A DNA stretch of 64,000 nucleotides, from contig NC_044289.2 in NCBI RefSeq assembly GCF_004027225.2, positions 1 through 64,000 on the forward strand, written 5' to 3'. This stretch comes from Strigops habroptila. Lineage: Eukaryota; Chordata; Aves; Psittaciformes; Psittacidae. The notes beneath the pieces are model-generated. The model was not told where the DNA came from and ran no database searches. It saw only the letters and a list, made by a program, of their open reading frames with translations. Numbering within the stretch: the first letter of the stretch is position 1; each line of letters opens with the position of its first letter. This document shows positions 38,036 through 49,750 of this stretch, piece by piece. The position numbers and the translations under genes are program-made.

Positions 38036-38486
38036 TTCTCCTGCCGTGCTGCTGGTCGTACAGCCCGGGATGCTGCTGTCCTCCCTTGCTGCCAGGGCAC
38101 ACGCTGCCTCCTGTCCAGCTCCTGCCCACCCAGACCTTTGCCATGGGCTGATCCCAGCCAGGCAGCCCCAGCCTGTGCCAGTGCAGGTGAGTCCCCTGCC
38201 GGGACACCTGTGTCCCCTGCTCTCCTCCCCAGGACTCCCTGAGAGCTCTGCAGCCCCCCCATGCCATCCCATCTCCCCGCACCAGCACAACAGCCCTGGC
38301 CCTTGGCGTCTTCAAGAGCTCTTCCTGCTCCAGGCGCAGAGCAGCCATCCCAGAGCTGGAGCAGCCAGAAAGTTGATTTCATTCCCCTTCACGTGAGGAC
38401 ATATCACAGAGAAGTTGCTGCAGGATCATTTATTTTGCTTAAACACAATGAGAGACACCCCCACTGACACAAAGTCTGTGGACCAC
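38036..38486 (-). other. OR 3' flank without its gene, inverted
   Basis: Reverse complement of about 51808-52256, seemingly identical over most of its length (the implied 147-residue ORF is the same in both). It includes the OR poly(A) region near 38428. The OR coding part is absent; a CR1 starts at 38487. Confidence 0.8.
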
Positions 38487-39025
38487 AGTGACTGTCCCCT
38501 TGCACTGGGCACCGGTGAGGCTGCACCTCGAATCCTGTGTTCAGTTCTGGGCCCCTCACTGCAAGAGAGACATTGAGGTGCTGGAGCGGGGCCAGAGAAG
38601 GGCAACGGAGAGGGTGCAGGGCCTGGAGCTTTGATAAGGAATGGCTGAGGGCCCTGGGGGGGTTTAGTCTGGAGAAGAGAAGGCTCAGGGGGGACCTTAT
38701 CGCTCTCTACAACTGCCTGACAGGAGGATGGAGCCAGGAGGGGGCTGGTCTCTGCTCCCAAGTTACAAGCAATAGGACAAGAGGAATCGGCCTCAAGCTG
38801 CACCAGGGGAGGTTTTGATGGAGATTAGGAACAATTTCTTCCCCAAAGGGTGCTCAGGTATTGGAACAGGCTGCCCAGGGCAGTGGTGGAAGGGTTCATA
38901 CACCATGTAGCCAAGGCCCTCAATGACATGGGTTAGTGGTGGCCTTGGCAGTCCCGAGGGAAAGGTTGGACTTGATGATCTTAAAGGTCTTTTCAAACCA
39001 GGTTGATTCTATGATTCTATGATCC
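38487..39025 (+). mobile_element. CR1 LINE 3' end
   Basis: GTGTTCAGTTCTGGGCCCCT through AGTCTGGAGAAGAGAAGGCT to the tail TTGATTCTATGATTCTATGA. Same subfamily as the previous CR1. Confidence 0.9.
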
Positions 39026-40140
39026 TTTTTGCTGAGGCATCTGTGAAGCAGATATTTTCTATTGGAGTTCCCTTGGTGAAGGGAGGTGCTTCTAAACCTG
39101 GTGAGGGTTTGAAAGGTTGTTGTAACGCTGATGGCTCTGCATTTAGAGGCATCTGGAGTAGTTTGGAAACTTTAGTCTGTCCTTCAGTTAATTTCACTTC
39201 CTCTGCAACCCCTTGTAGGTAGGCATGCCATTTTCTGACAGTGGGTTTGTGCAACTCCATCCTGAGGAGCAGTTCCCTTTGGGATATTGTCAAGTAAATT
39301 GAATGGATCTCTGCTTTGTGCTGGTTGTTCTTGGTCAAGGTTCTCTGTTTTACTACTGGGAGTAAAGACAAGAGTCCCTTTTCCCACTCAGAATATCTTG
39401 GCCCAGGGTCTTTGGAAGGGGCGAGTTGAACATTAAAGTTCTTTTTGGTCCGTCAGGGCCAGTTTGAATAGGTCACAGTAAAAGCCGTGTTCAGCAAAAC
39501 CCCATTCTACTATGAGAGAGTGGTGGGGGTGTACGGGCCCCAGTGACTGTTATGGTTTTAATTCCTGTATTAAGGTATTTCCTGCTTCCTCATGTTCTGG
39601 ATTCCATTTCCACGGCTTTCCCTTTTGTAACAGTGATTATAGTGGGCGAGCAATGATAGAGAATCCAGGTCCATGTTTCCTCCAATATCCTGGAGGACCC
39701 ATAAGCTGTTGAAATTCCTTCCTAGACTGGGGCATCTGCTGTTGTTCTGTTTGTCTGAAGGTGTCTGGAGGAATCACTGCACTGCTGCTATCCACCAAGT
39801 ACCCCCCGATTCTACTGGTTTCTACTTGGTTTCTGACATTCCTTAGGTGAAACTTGGATTTCTGCACCATGTAGTGCTTGTCACACTGCTGTTGCTGCAG
39901 TTCTTTGGGGCAATCTCCTCTGATTAAGCCATCATCTACATATTGGTACATTTTCACATTCTGAGGAAGTGAGACCTCCTGTGGGTTTGTGGTGTTCATG
40001 GGAGGGAGCTGAGTCCCCTTCCAGCCCCAGGGCTACAATCCCAGCATGAGATGCCTCAACTAACCAGGCTGAATCCCCTCCTTCAGCAGGAGTAAAGGAG
40101 ATCCCTGCCTGTCCTGGTCTGCCTCTCCTGGCTAATGATG
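39026..40140 (-). mobile_element. ERV pol fossil (reverse transcriptase and RNase H parts)
   Basis: On the minus strand, reverse transcriptase sequence with a YVDD-type catalytic motif lies around 39900-39990. An RNase H start (CFTDAS motif) lies near 39030-39060. The element is broken, with several breaks and no LTR attached. Old. Confidence 0.7.
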
Positions 40141-40318
40141 GGACAAGAAACAGGCTGCCCACAGAGGTGGTTGGGTCACCATCCCTGAAGGTATTTAAAA
40201 GTCATAGAGATTAGGGACACGGTCAACGTGTGGACTTCCTAGTGATAGGTTAATGGTGGACTTGATGTTCTTAAGGGTCTTTTCCAACCTAAATGATTTT
40301 ACGGTTCTAAGAAAAGCT
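40141..40318 (+). mobile_element. CR1-type 3' end, other subfamily
   Basis: GAAACAGGCTGCCCACAGAG, then GGTATTTAAAAG and a TCTTTTCCAACCTAAATGAT tail. The whole ERV/CR1 composite from about 39970 recurs at 48840-49196. Confidence 0.65.
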
Positions 40319-40533
40319 GATGTTGAGACCAAACTCTGTCTCTCAGCAGAGAAACGCGTCTAAAGCCTCATTTGCTGGGTCCAAAGGCTCAGGTTCAGTT
40401 TACAAAGTCTCCTTTCCAGATTCCAGGATGTCATGTTTAGGATCCAAGCAGGCATTTCAAATTCTGCAGTTGAAAGACTCATTTTGGGGCTCCAAACCCT
40501 CATTTTAAGGTACAAACTGCTCATTTAGGTATC
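40319..40533. other. Start of an OR upstream cassette, broken off
   Basis: CTCTGTCTCTCAGCAGAGAAA continues the match with 49195-49230, then identity is lost. No gene. Confidence 0.5.
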
Positions 40534-40767
40534 TGTCCTGGTTTTGTCTGGAATAGAATTAACTCTCTTCCCTGGTGCAGTGCTGTGTTCTGGCTTTATG
40601 CTGGGAATTACACTGGTAACACACCGATGGTTTAGTTGTTGCTCAGTAGCACTTACCCTGAGCAAGCACTTTTCACTCTCTCATGCTCTGCAGTGAGGAG
40701 GGGCACAAGAAGCTGGAAGAAAGCAGAACAGAACACTGGACCCGAACTAGCCAAAGGGGTATTCCAT
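40534..40767 (+). mobile_element. ERV LTR, 3'-truncated
   Basis: TGTCCTGGTTTTGTCTGGAA to GGGGTATTCCAT, the first half of the LTR found whole at 2154-2568. It stops abruptly at PIM flanking sequence. Confidence 0.7.
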
Positions 40768-41871
40768 GGCCGTAGTTCTGGTCGCTGCCATTTCCGTGCC
40801 ATGAGCAGATTCTCAATCTGCAGCTGAGGGTTGCTTTCCTCCAGGGGGGTCTTGTCTGGTGCTGGGGTGGGGGGAGCTGGCCCCGGCTGTCCGTGCTGTC
40901 GGGTCTGGCCATGGGACCGAGTGTTGAGCCAGCGGGATTTGTGTTCACAGTTAATAGAGCAGAGTGTAGGGAACGCAGGAATCTTCTTTGTTTGTTTTCC
41001 ATGCAGATTGAAATAAAAGGAAGCACTTGATGGATGGAGCCATCCCTTTATTGCAGGATTGTGGGATGAAGGATGCTGCAAACGTGCAGGGTGCACGGAG
41101 GCACAGCGTGGCTTCTGCGGGGCCCAGCGGTTTGTCTCCCAGCGAGACTGATTCTGCAGGTCCCCCAAACGCTCCCCGAGCTGCGTTACCCAGGATCAGC
41201 CCCCGAGAGCAGCACGGGGAAGGCTGGATCCAGCCCTCCACCGGGTGGGGGGGGTTGCCCGCGATGAATAACGGCGGAGGTGGGAGAGCGGGTGGAACGG
41301 GGTCTGGGCACCGCCGAGACGCGGCGAGGCCGCAGGGAAAAGCAATCGAGTGAGGAACAGGCTCCCCGCGGAGGGCTCGGACGGAGAGCGCCGCGGTCCC
41401 ACCGCCGCGGTTCGGCCGCGGGGATGCTGCGGCCGGGCGGGGGCGCACGAGCCCGCTCGTGGGGCTGGGCAGGGCCCGCTCCGCCGTTCCACGGGCTCCC
41501 GCGGCCGCGAGCCCCCCCCGCCGCCGGCCGCTCCGTCCGGTGGCAGCGGGCGCCCGGGGCACGCGGGAGCAGAGCCGTTGCGGCAGCAGCAGCGGCAGCA
41601 GCAGCAGCAACAGGTCCGGCGGCGGCAGCTCTCGGCGAGTCGGAGCCCTCCCACCGCCGGTCCCCGCGATGGTGCTCCCCGCCTCCCGCCAGCCCCCGGG
41701 CCCTCCTCCCGGCCGTCCCGCCGGGGCTCGCCGCACCGCTGTGCTCTCCCGATACTGGCAGTGGCGGCGCTGAGCCGCCCGGCCGCTGCGACCCCCGAGC
41801 CCCCGGTGCGCGGTGCGGCTGCGGGGGTGCCGGCCCCGGCACCGGGAGTGCGGTCGGGCAAGGTGCCCGTG
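40768..41871 (+). promoter_or_regulatory. Flank and CpG-rich 5' region of PIM-B
   Basis: Reverse complement of about 596-1810. Strongly CpG-rich from 41340. It includes a CAG/CGG-rich run (41578-41630). An ATG at 41350 is in frame with the N-terminal PIM codons, so a long N-terminal extension is conceivable; human PIM1 makes a longer isoform from an upstream CUG. Untested here. Confidence 0.6.
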
Positions 41872-43735
41872 GTGCTGCTCACGCGGATTGACCCATCGGC
41901 CTACCTGCGCTCCGGGACCGGCGGGGAGCGGCACGCTGCGGAGCCGCAGCCGGGGAAGGCCGGTAACGACCCGGCTCCGCTCGGCCCGGAGCAGCCAGTA
42001 GGGCCGGCGGGGGCCCCGCGCGCAGCAGCAGCGGCCGCGTCCGGCACGCGGGGAAGGAGAAGCAGCCCCTGGAGCGGCTTTATCGTGTGGGACCGCTGCT
42101 GGAGAGACGCGGCTTCGGCTCGGTCTACTCGGGGGTCCGCCTGTCCGACGGCGTCCCGGTAAGTGGCGGGGCCGGCGGCGGGGCGGGGAGGCGGCGCGGC
42201 GGGGGCCAGCTCAGCCCAACGCTGCCCTTGGCTTGCAGGTGGCGATCAAACGGGTGGCTCGGGAGCGCATCTCCTCATGGGGCGAGCGGGTGAGTGCGCG
42301 GGGCCACTGGGACAGCGCGGGGCAGGGCGGGCGGTAGGGCCGGAGGGCGGAAACCGAGACAGCGCGAGGGGAGTAGGCATGGAGTCACCGGGGGATGCGG
42401 AGCATCCCGGGCAGGGGGTGCCCAGTACTGGTGAGGTTGGGCAGGGGGGCACCAGAGCATCCCCGGGACGAGGAGAGGCACCTGGGAACAGTGGGGCCAG
42501 GCAGGGAGGCATCAGAGCATCCCAGGCAAGGAGGCACAGGACCCCCGGTGCAGCATCAGCCCCACTGACAGCATCGTGGTCCCCCTGCAGCCCAGTGGCA
42601 CTAGCATTCCAATGGAGATAGCAATGATGAGGAAGGTGCGCTCCGGCTGCAGTGCCATCATCCAGCTCCTCGATTGGTTTGAGCTGCCCGACTGCTTCCT
42701 GTTGGTGCTGGAGCGTTCAGACCCATCGCAGGATCTCTCTGGCTTCATCAAAGAGTGGAGAGTCTTGCCCGAGGATCTGGCGCGGGGCATTTTCATGCAG
42801 GTGCTGGTGGCTGTGCGGCACTGCCACGGCTGCGGTGTCCTGCACCGAGACATCAAGCCCAAAAACATCATTCTCAACCTGCGCACAGGAGAAGTCAAGC
42901 TCACTGACTTCGGCTGCAGCACCCTCCTCAGGGACACGGTGTACACCAAATTTAGCGGTGAGCCCACAGCCGAGGGTGATCCCAGTACCAGGCAGTTGGT
43001 GAACAGAAGTCACGTGCTGGGCTGGGGTGGTGGGTCACATTGGGTGTGTCTCTCATCCTTGGGCCCACCGGTGCATCCCCCACATCCCCAGGGATGCTCG
43101 GGCGAGGATCCGGGAACAGGCGGCATCCGCCTGATGAGCTGCGCCTGTATCCTCCTGTAGGAACACCTGTGTACTACCCACCGGAGTGGTTCCACTGCCC
43201 CTGCTACCACGGCCGTCCGGCAGCGATCTGGTCCCTGGGTGTGCTGCTGTATGAGATGGTCTGAGGGGTCGTGCCCTTCTGGCGCTGCAAGGACATCGTC
43301 CGCAGGCAGCTCTTCTTCCGGCGCCAGATCTCTGCCAGTGGGTACCCGGCTTCGCGGCAGCAGGGGGAGAATGAGATTTGGGGGGTGGCAGCTGATCTGC
43401 CTTGGTCAGCTGGAGGAGGTGGCACATGTCCTGCCATCCTGCTCTCCTCCAAAACGGATCATGGAGCGGGAGGTTCGTGTGCGGCTCTGAGCACACCCAG
43501 GCCTGGGCCCTGCGGACGGTGGCACAAGGTGGGCAGGAGCCTCCTGCGACTGAGCAGCGGTTCCTGGGTTCTCCCCAGAATGCCAGCACCTCATCAGGTG
43601 GTGCTTGTCCATGCGCGCTTGTGACAGACCATCCCTGGAGGACATCTTCAACCACCCTTGGCTGCAAAGATCCTCCTGCCCCAGGAGACAGCCACCCTCC
43701 AGCAGCACAGCCTGAGCCAGCAGCCGGGCAAGTAA
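41872..43735 (+). pseudogene. PIM1: PIM1-like serine/threonine kinase, six-exon pseudogene (PIM-B)
   Basis: Exons follow the PIM1 plan: exon 1 from 41872 (LLTRIDPSAYLR); exon 2 to 42158; exon 3 42239-42289 (51 bases, VAIKRV with the ATP-binding Lys); exon 4 42591-42957 (367 bases, HRDIKPKN and TDFG); exon 5 43161-43337 (177 bases, YYPPEW); exon 6 43579-43735. Faults: the start Met is GTG. The glycine loop reads [13 protein letters not shown], losing two of three glycines. TGA at 43262-43264 replaces the Cys after YEMV in subdomain IX. Exon 6 has a net frame change near 43668, after NHPWLQ, with [12 protein letters not shown] continuing in the other frame. The exon 1/2 boundary was not resolved. 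PIM kinases are constitutively active and need no activation-loop phosphorylation, but this copy should make no full kinase. Confidence 0.85.
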
Positions 43736-43740
43736 GTGGG

Positions 43741-43950
43741 GGGTGCTTTTTGGGGGGTGCGTGGTGTTTGGGGGGTTTGGGGTTTTTGGGGGGCTTTGCG
43801 GTTTTTGCAGAGAGTTGGTGGCTTTGGGGGTTTTGGGGGTTTTGGAGTTCTGTAAGGTTGGGTGTTTATTGGGGGATTGGGTGTTCTCTGGGGACCGGTG
43901 CAGTTTTTGGGGGGGTTGCAGGGCTTGGTTTCTGGGGTCTTTGGACGGCA
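43741..43950. repeat. G/T-rich tract with many G runs
   Basis: About 200 bases of GGGGTTTTGGGG-like sequence right after the PIM-B reading frame. More than a dozen runs of three or more G on +, so G-quadruplex formation is plausible. Long ORFs here are composition effects. Confidence 0.8.
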
Positions 43951-43974
43951 TTAGGTATCAGAAGGACACCTCAC

Positions 43975-44153
43975 GAGAGTTCATTCTCCTCCCTGTAGCT
44001 GGGGCAGTGCTGAGGGTGGGCTTTAGTATGAAGATAACACTGGTAACACACCAATGGTTTAGTTGTTGCTCAGTAGTGCTTACCCTAAGCAAGGCTGATT
44101 CAGTCTCTAATGCTCTGCAGTGAGGAGCAGCACAGGAAGCCAGAGGAGCAGAG
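43975..44153 (+). mobile_element. ERV LTR 5' fragment
   Basis: TAGCTGGGGCAGTGCTGAGG and AACACACCAATGGTTTAGTT, the same LTR class as 40534. It ends where the minisatellite begins. Confidence 0.65.
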
Positions 44154-44159
44154 ACATGA

Positions 44160-45770
44160 TGTGATGGCAGAACAATAGACAATGCAGCTATTCCAACACC
44201 AGCCACAAGCACTGGGGCTATTCCAACCACAGCGACAGGCACTGCTGGTATTCCAACCACAGCAAAAACCACAACAGCTACTACAACCCTAGACCCAAAC
44301 TCTGCGGCTTCTATAACCCCAGTGACAGGCGCTGCAGCTGCTACAATACAAACAACAGGCATAAACATTGCAGCTATTCCAACTACTGCAACAAGCAGAG
44401 AGCTACTTCAGTGCCAGCCACAGCAATGTGGCTACTCCAGTATCTGAGACAGACACTTGCAGCTACTCCAACCTCATTAACAAGCAGTGAGGTTTCTCCA
44501 CCTGAAGCCACAAGCACTGGGGGTACTCCAATTACCACGACAGACACATCAGCCACTCAAATGCCAAAGACAGGCACTGTGGCTACTACAACCCCATCTA
44601 CATGAACTGTGGCTATAATCCAATCCCAGCCACAAGCACCACAGCTACTTCACCACCAGTTTGGTGCTCTGCAGCTACTTCAAGGTTGGGAAGGAGCACT
44701 GCTGCAACTCCAAGGCCTGCAATGTATACAGTGGCTATGTCAACCCCAGCCACAAGCACTGCAGCTACTCCAGTGCCAGCCACAAGCACTGCAGCCTCTC
44801 CAATGCCAGTGACACACACCACTGTTATTCCAACCCCAACAACAAGCAGTGTGGCTTCTCCAATCCAAGCCATAAGTGTATCTACTCCAACCAGGGTGGC
44901 AGGCACATCAGCTACTCCAACACCAAGGACAGGTCCTGTGGCTACTACAACTCCAGTGACATGCACTGCAGGTATTCCAATCATGGCAGAAAGCACTGCA
45001 GCTGCTCCAACACCAGCCACAAGCACTGCAACTACTACATACCAACAACAGTCATAAACATTGCAGCTACTCCAACCACTGCAAAAAGCACTACAGCTAC
45101 ATCAGTGCCAGCCACAGCAATGTGGCTACTCCAGTATCTGAGACACACACTGCTGCTACTCCAACCCCATTGACAAGCAGTGGGGCTTCTCCAACCCCAG
45201 CCATAAGAACTGTGTCTACTCCAACCATGGCGACAGGTACATCAGTTACTTCAACACCAAGGACAGGCGCTGTGGCTACTACAACTCCAGCGACATGCAC
45301 TGCAGGTATTCTGACCCCGGCAACAAGCACTTCAGCTACTTCAGCACCAGCCACCACTGCGGCTACTCCAGCCCCATTGACAAGCAGTGACGTTTCTCCA
45401 ACCCAACCCACAAGTACTGCGACAGACACATCAGCCGTTGGAATGCCAAGGACAGGCACTGTTGCTACTACAAGCCCATCAACATGAACTGTGGCTAATT
45501 CAGACCCAGGCAGAAGCACTGCAGCTACTCCACCACCATTTTACTGCTCTGCAGCTACTCCAACTCCGGGAAGGAGCACTGCCACTACTCCTAAGCCTGC
45601 AACATATGCAGTGGTTATGTCAACCCTAGCCACAAGCACTGCAGCCTCTCCAACATCAGTGACACACACTGCTGTTACTCCAACCCCATCGACAAGCAGT
45701 GAGGCTTCTCCAACCAAAGCCATAAGAACTGTGTGTACGCCAACCAGGGTGACAGGCACATCGGCTACGC
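44160..45770. repeat. 30-bp minisatellite, long and open in several frames
   Basis: About 50 imperfect units near CACTGCAGCTACTCCAACCC then CAGCCACAAG. The unit length is a multiple of three with few stops, so frames stay open: HCSYSNPSHK in one, TAATPTPATS in a second, LQLLQPQPQA in a third, and AAVLVAGVG on the minus strand. Individual frames are broken at several points. No signal peptide, splice pattern or family was recognised. Read as a minisatellite; a former coding repeat is possible. Confidence 0.8.
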
Positions 45771-45939
45771 TGTGTGTGCACAGCGGGGTGTGTGCTTTGG
45801 GGGTCAAGGTTGTTCCTCCGCATTGTCGCATCACTCGCCCTCGTTCCCTGTCATTGAGGCTGGTTTTGGTTGACGCTGAAATACGGCAGCCGATGTGGCT
45901 GGGGTTCTGCAGACGCCACAACCCACATGCACCCCCCGC
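45771..45939. other. Unique spacer, no gene
   Basis: Non-repetitive sequence between two arrays. Confidence 0.4.
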
Positions 45940-46500
45940 GGCGCGTGCACACACACGCACACACACATGCACACACACCCCCACACGCACACGCGTATAC
46001 ACATGCGCACACGCGCACACTCACACGTGCACGTGCACACACACGCATGCATGCACACAAACACACACACATACATGCACACACATGCACGCACACACAC
46101 GCATGCACATACACCCGGGCGCGCACACAGGAGCACACACGCACTCTTGAACGTGTGCACACACTTGCATCACATGCACACACTTGAACGTGCGGCCACA
46201 CAGACGCACACACGCACACACCCATGCACATGCATACATGCAAACACATGCACAAACCCACGCACGTGCACACATATGCACACACACATCACACACACAC
46301 ATGAATGTACACACACGCACACACGCACAGAGATGAACACGCGCACACGCACACACGCACACACACGCACACGTGCAAGTACACACACGCACACACATGA
46401 ACACAAATGCACACACACGCACACATGCACGCAGACACATCTGCACACACACATGCACTTGCACACACATGAACACACACACGCACACACACACAGGTGC
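45940..46500. repeat. Long imperfect CA/CG alternating array
   Basis: About 560 bases of ACAC, GCAC, GCATGC and ACGTGC steps, twice the length of the one at 14064. It ends exactly where the OR cassette copy begins. Confidence 0.92.
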
Positions 46501-48790
46501 ACTCCCAGCAGTGGGCATTCCCCATGTGCCATGCTGAGGCATGTTCCCATGTGGGAAACTTCTCAGAGAACCTCAGGTTTATCCAGGGTCTGCAGCCACA
46601 CTCCAAGGGACACCTACTCCTCCTCCACCTACAGACATCAACTGCTCTCCATTGCTGGGCTCAGTCCTGCTTGTAAGGATTTGTTAAAGCCCTGACCCAT
46701 CCCCCTGCTTCTTGCTGACTTCCCTCCACTCTCTCTCACCTCCCTACACACTGCTTATTGCCACTAGTAACTAACTGAAGAGTTAAGAACCTCTTAAGGC
46801 TTTCCTCAGGGGGTGGCCATGTTTCTCCATTCACCATGGATGGATCCCAGAAAGGCCACTTGAGGAAACCCATTAAGATGTGTGAGGGGAGGACTTCCCT
46901 GAGGCACCTCTGTGCTCTTGCAGGTCAGAGTGCTTTTGCACTTAGGCTTCAGGAGTTCATTTGGTGCCATTCCTTTGGGGTTCATTTCTTGAAAGACAAA
47001 GCTTTGGGCTGATCTGGATCCCCCGAGGTGGCCTATTGTTCCACAGCACTTCTTGGTGCTGAGAAACTTCATTTCTTCAATGTTATTGCTGTCATTCACT
47101 CTTACATGACAAGGTAGCCCTAACTGCACCGTGGGTAACCTCTGGCAGGAAGCTGTTAGACCAGTGCTGCTTCTCTCTTTGCTGACTGTTATCATTTAAT
47201 GGCAACAGCTCTCTCCCAGGAGGAATGCTTCTTTCCATGGGTACCTGGAGAGACCATTCCTGTGCTGGTAGGAGGCTGCCCTGTAAGGCCTGTCAGACTT
47301 GCTCATGCTCCTTCACCATCAGAGCCGCTTCCCATGGAACCTCCTGGATCAGTCCCCAAGCAACTCCAAGTCTTCTCCTCTGGAGTCCAGAGTCTCTTCT
47401 CTGCTGCTGACCTTCCTCACACCCTTTAGCTTCTGAGTCCCCCCTGTTGCGTGCTCATACCAGCCAAGGCTGACACTGACAGACACATCCTGACCAGCTT
47501 TTCCTTGGTGGCCAGGATCAGGTCCAGGGCAGCATCACCCTTGTTGGCCCGCCCTGCATCTGTGTTAACAGGTTGTCCCAAGACCCTCCAGACTGTTGCA
47601 CCCTGTTGCTTTGCCTGGCCAGTGAATGCCGGGGCAATTCCAGTTCCATAGGAACCTGCTCCTTAACCTGGAGACTTCCTCAGGTCCTGACAAAAGACCT
47701 TTTCTGTTGCCCCTCCCTGATCAAGTAGTTTGTAACTGTGAGCACAATGTCCCTCCTACCGACTCCTCTGATCCCCAGTGACAAAAGCCAACCCAACCTC
47801 TCGCCGGTCACATAGAGGACCTCCAGAAATCCAAGCTTCCCCTTCATGCAGGGGGCATCCACCCTCCTCATCCTTCTTGTCTCCATGGCTGGAACCTGCT
47901 GGGGTTCCAGGCATCAAAGGGACATGAGATTATCTGTACAATTCTCCCCTTACAGAGCTAGATCTAAGGAACAGCATTTTAAATGATGCCTCCCAGAGTC
48001 CAGTGCCTTTCTTCCTGGGACAAGAACAGACCAGCACGTCCTGGGGAAAAAAATTCTCTCAGCACCTTGGATGCAGCCCCTTTGGTCCCAAGCACTGGTA
48101 AGGGTGTAGTTTGCAAAATAACCCCTGGCTTGATCCCCATCCAGCTCTGGTTTTTCCCCTTTCCCATCCAGAGTCCTGCCTTAAAGCACAAAGGCCTGGG
48201 AGACCTTGCTGGTGGTAGCTGAGGCAAAGAGGAGATAGGCTATCTGAGCTCTACCTGCATGCACTCCTGCTTTACTTAGTAGTAGTGCTGTGTTATCTGG
48301 TTTCTTCTTTCACTGTTCCTGAAGTAGCAGCAGCTCATCTTGGTGCCCTTGAATTCCCGTTTGAGTTGTATGGTGTTTTGCCATGACCCATCACTGTGCT
48401 TGGAGGATGCTGTCTCTGAAGGCCAGATGGACTCAGTCACACAGTTAAAATGCTTAGGTTGTTCCTTGCTTGAACCATTAAGGCAGTGAGTAAAGGCGCT
48501 GCAGTGATGTACTTTGTGTTCACTCAATGCCTGCAGCTAATGGGTGGCAGAATGGACAGATCTTGCTTCACTGATAGCAACTGATGGCTGATGCCTCTGA
48601 GTGCTACAAGAATATTCCCAAAGATATTGTCCTGCCTCTACATCAGCCTGCACTTATTTTTGACCTATCTCTATTACCCGCATGTAACTTTGACCAGCCC
48701 TGTAATGCCACATATCACCAGAGATTTGCATCTGGACACCTCCCTCCTGGCCCCCATCACTGTCAATGACCATGGGAGCTGAGAGAAGGA
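46501..48790 (+). repeat. OR upstream cassette, copy 2
   Basis: Direct copy of 5699-8370 without the internal CR1. Sequence is continuous across the point (near 47475) where copy 1 has the insertion. It leads toward OR-C. Confidence 0.75.
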
Positions 48791-48839
48791 GCTCACATGT
48801 AGGTGACTTTTTAACGAACACCTGACCAGAGGCAGGAGA

Positions 48840-49196
48840 AATCCCACCTCCTGTGGGTTTGTGGTGAGCCTGGGAGGGAGCTGAGTCCCCTTCCAGCTCC
48901 AGGGCTACAGTCCCAGGAGGAGATGCCTCAACTAACCAGGCCTAATCCATTCCATCAGCAGGGGTAAAGGAGATCCCTGCCTCTCCTGGTCTGTCTCTCC
49001 TGTCTAATGATGGGAGAAGAAACAGGCTGCCCACAGAAGTGGTTGTGTCACCATCCCTGGAGGTATTTAAAAGACATGTAGATGTGGAACTTGAGGCCAT
49101 GGTTAATGGAGGACTTGACAGTGTTTGGTTAATGGTTGGACTCTATCTTAAGGGTCTTTTCCAACCTAAATGATTATACAATTCTAAGAAAGCTGA
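48840..49196. mobile_element. ERV/CR1 composite, copy of 39970-40318
   Basis: A short piece of the ERV pol fossil followed by a CR1-type 3' end (GAAACAGGCTGCCCACAGAA). The shared junction shows that the two were joined before duplication. Confidence 0.6.
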
Positions 49197-49204
49197 TGTT
49201 CAGA

Positions 49205-49750
49205 CCAAGCTCTGTCTCTCAGCAGAGAAATGACACTGCAGTAAGGCAGTGTGTCTCCCACCTGAGGGAGGGAACATCGCTGTTTCCTTCAGGCTGTTTA
49301 ACATGATGTTCCGCTGGAGCCCCAGGGAGCCCTGGAGGGAGCCCAGAGGGGCAGAGGCAGTGCCACCTTGGGCTGGGCCTCTGCTGCTGAGCTGGGCCGG
49401 GCTCCTGGGATGCAGAGAGATGCTGGCAAGCGGGCAGCACTGCAGAGAGACAGCTCTGGCCAGGAGCAGGGCTGGGGCACTGCCTGCAGGCACCGAGGGG
49501 AGACCTGCGAGCCTCAGAGAGCTTAAAGGCGCTTGGCAGTGGAGGATGCTGAGAGCTCCCTGCAGGAGAAACCTTCCCAGCCCTGTGTGTGGTAAGGCTC
49601 TGGGTGCAGGGCAATGCAGCTGCAGTTCCTGGAGGGATCTCCTCAAGCTGCTGCCTTGGACGGTCCATAGGATCTGTCAGGAGGACTCTCCTAGTTTCTC
49701 TATGTACATAAGGAGGAGGATGTGCTCCAGAGCAGGGCTTCCCTGTGCAC
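49205..49750 (+). repeat. OR upstream cassette block
   Basis: Reverse complement of 16130-16660 and partly matched at 60090-60300. It contains GGAGCCCCAGGGAGCCCTGG and CTTAAAGGCGCTTGGCAGTG. Possible promoter or leader-exon region of the OR unit; no exon is proven. Confidence 0.65.

Noticed and set aside
37939-38382. 147-codon ORF identical at 37939-38382 (-) and 51910-52353 (+)
   Set aside because: Identity reflects the recent inverted duplication. The frame runs from OR 3' flank into a CR1 tail and has no protein features.
40951-41934. 327-codon minus-strand ORF upstream of PIM-B
   Set aside because: Antisense to a CpG-rich leader with Ala/Arg/Pro-rich composition. The similar frame in the inverted copy follows from the duplication.
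43402-44123. Gly/Phe/Val-rich ORFs after PIM-B
   Set aside because: Produced by the GGGGTTTT tract.
44160-45770. CRISPR-like array
   Set aside because: Units are contiguous 30-bp tandem repeats without unique spacers, in a bird genome.
45895-46695. 266-codon His/Thr-rich ORF and Cys/Val-rich minus-strand ORFs
   Set aside because: Produced by the CA/CG array, not a protein.
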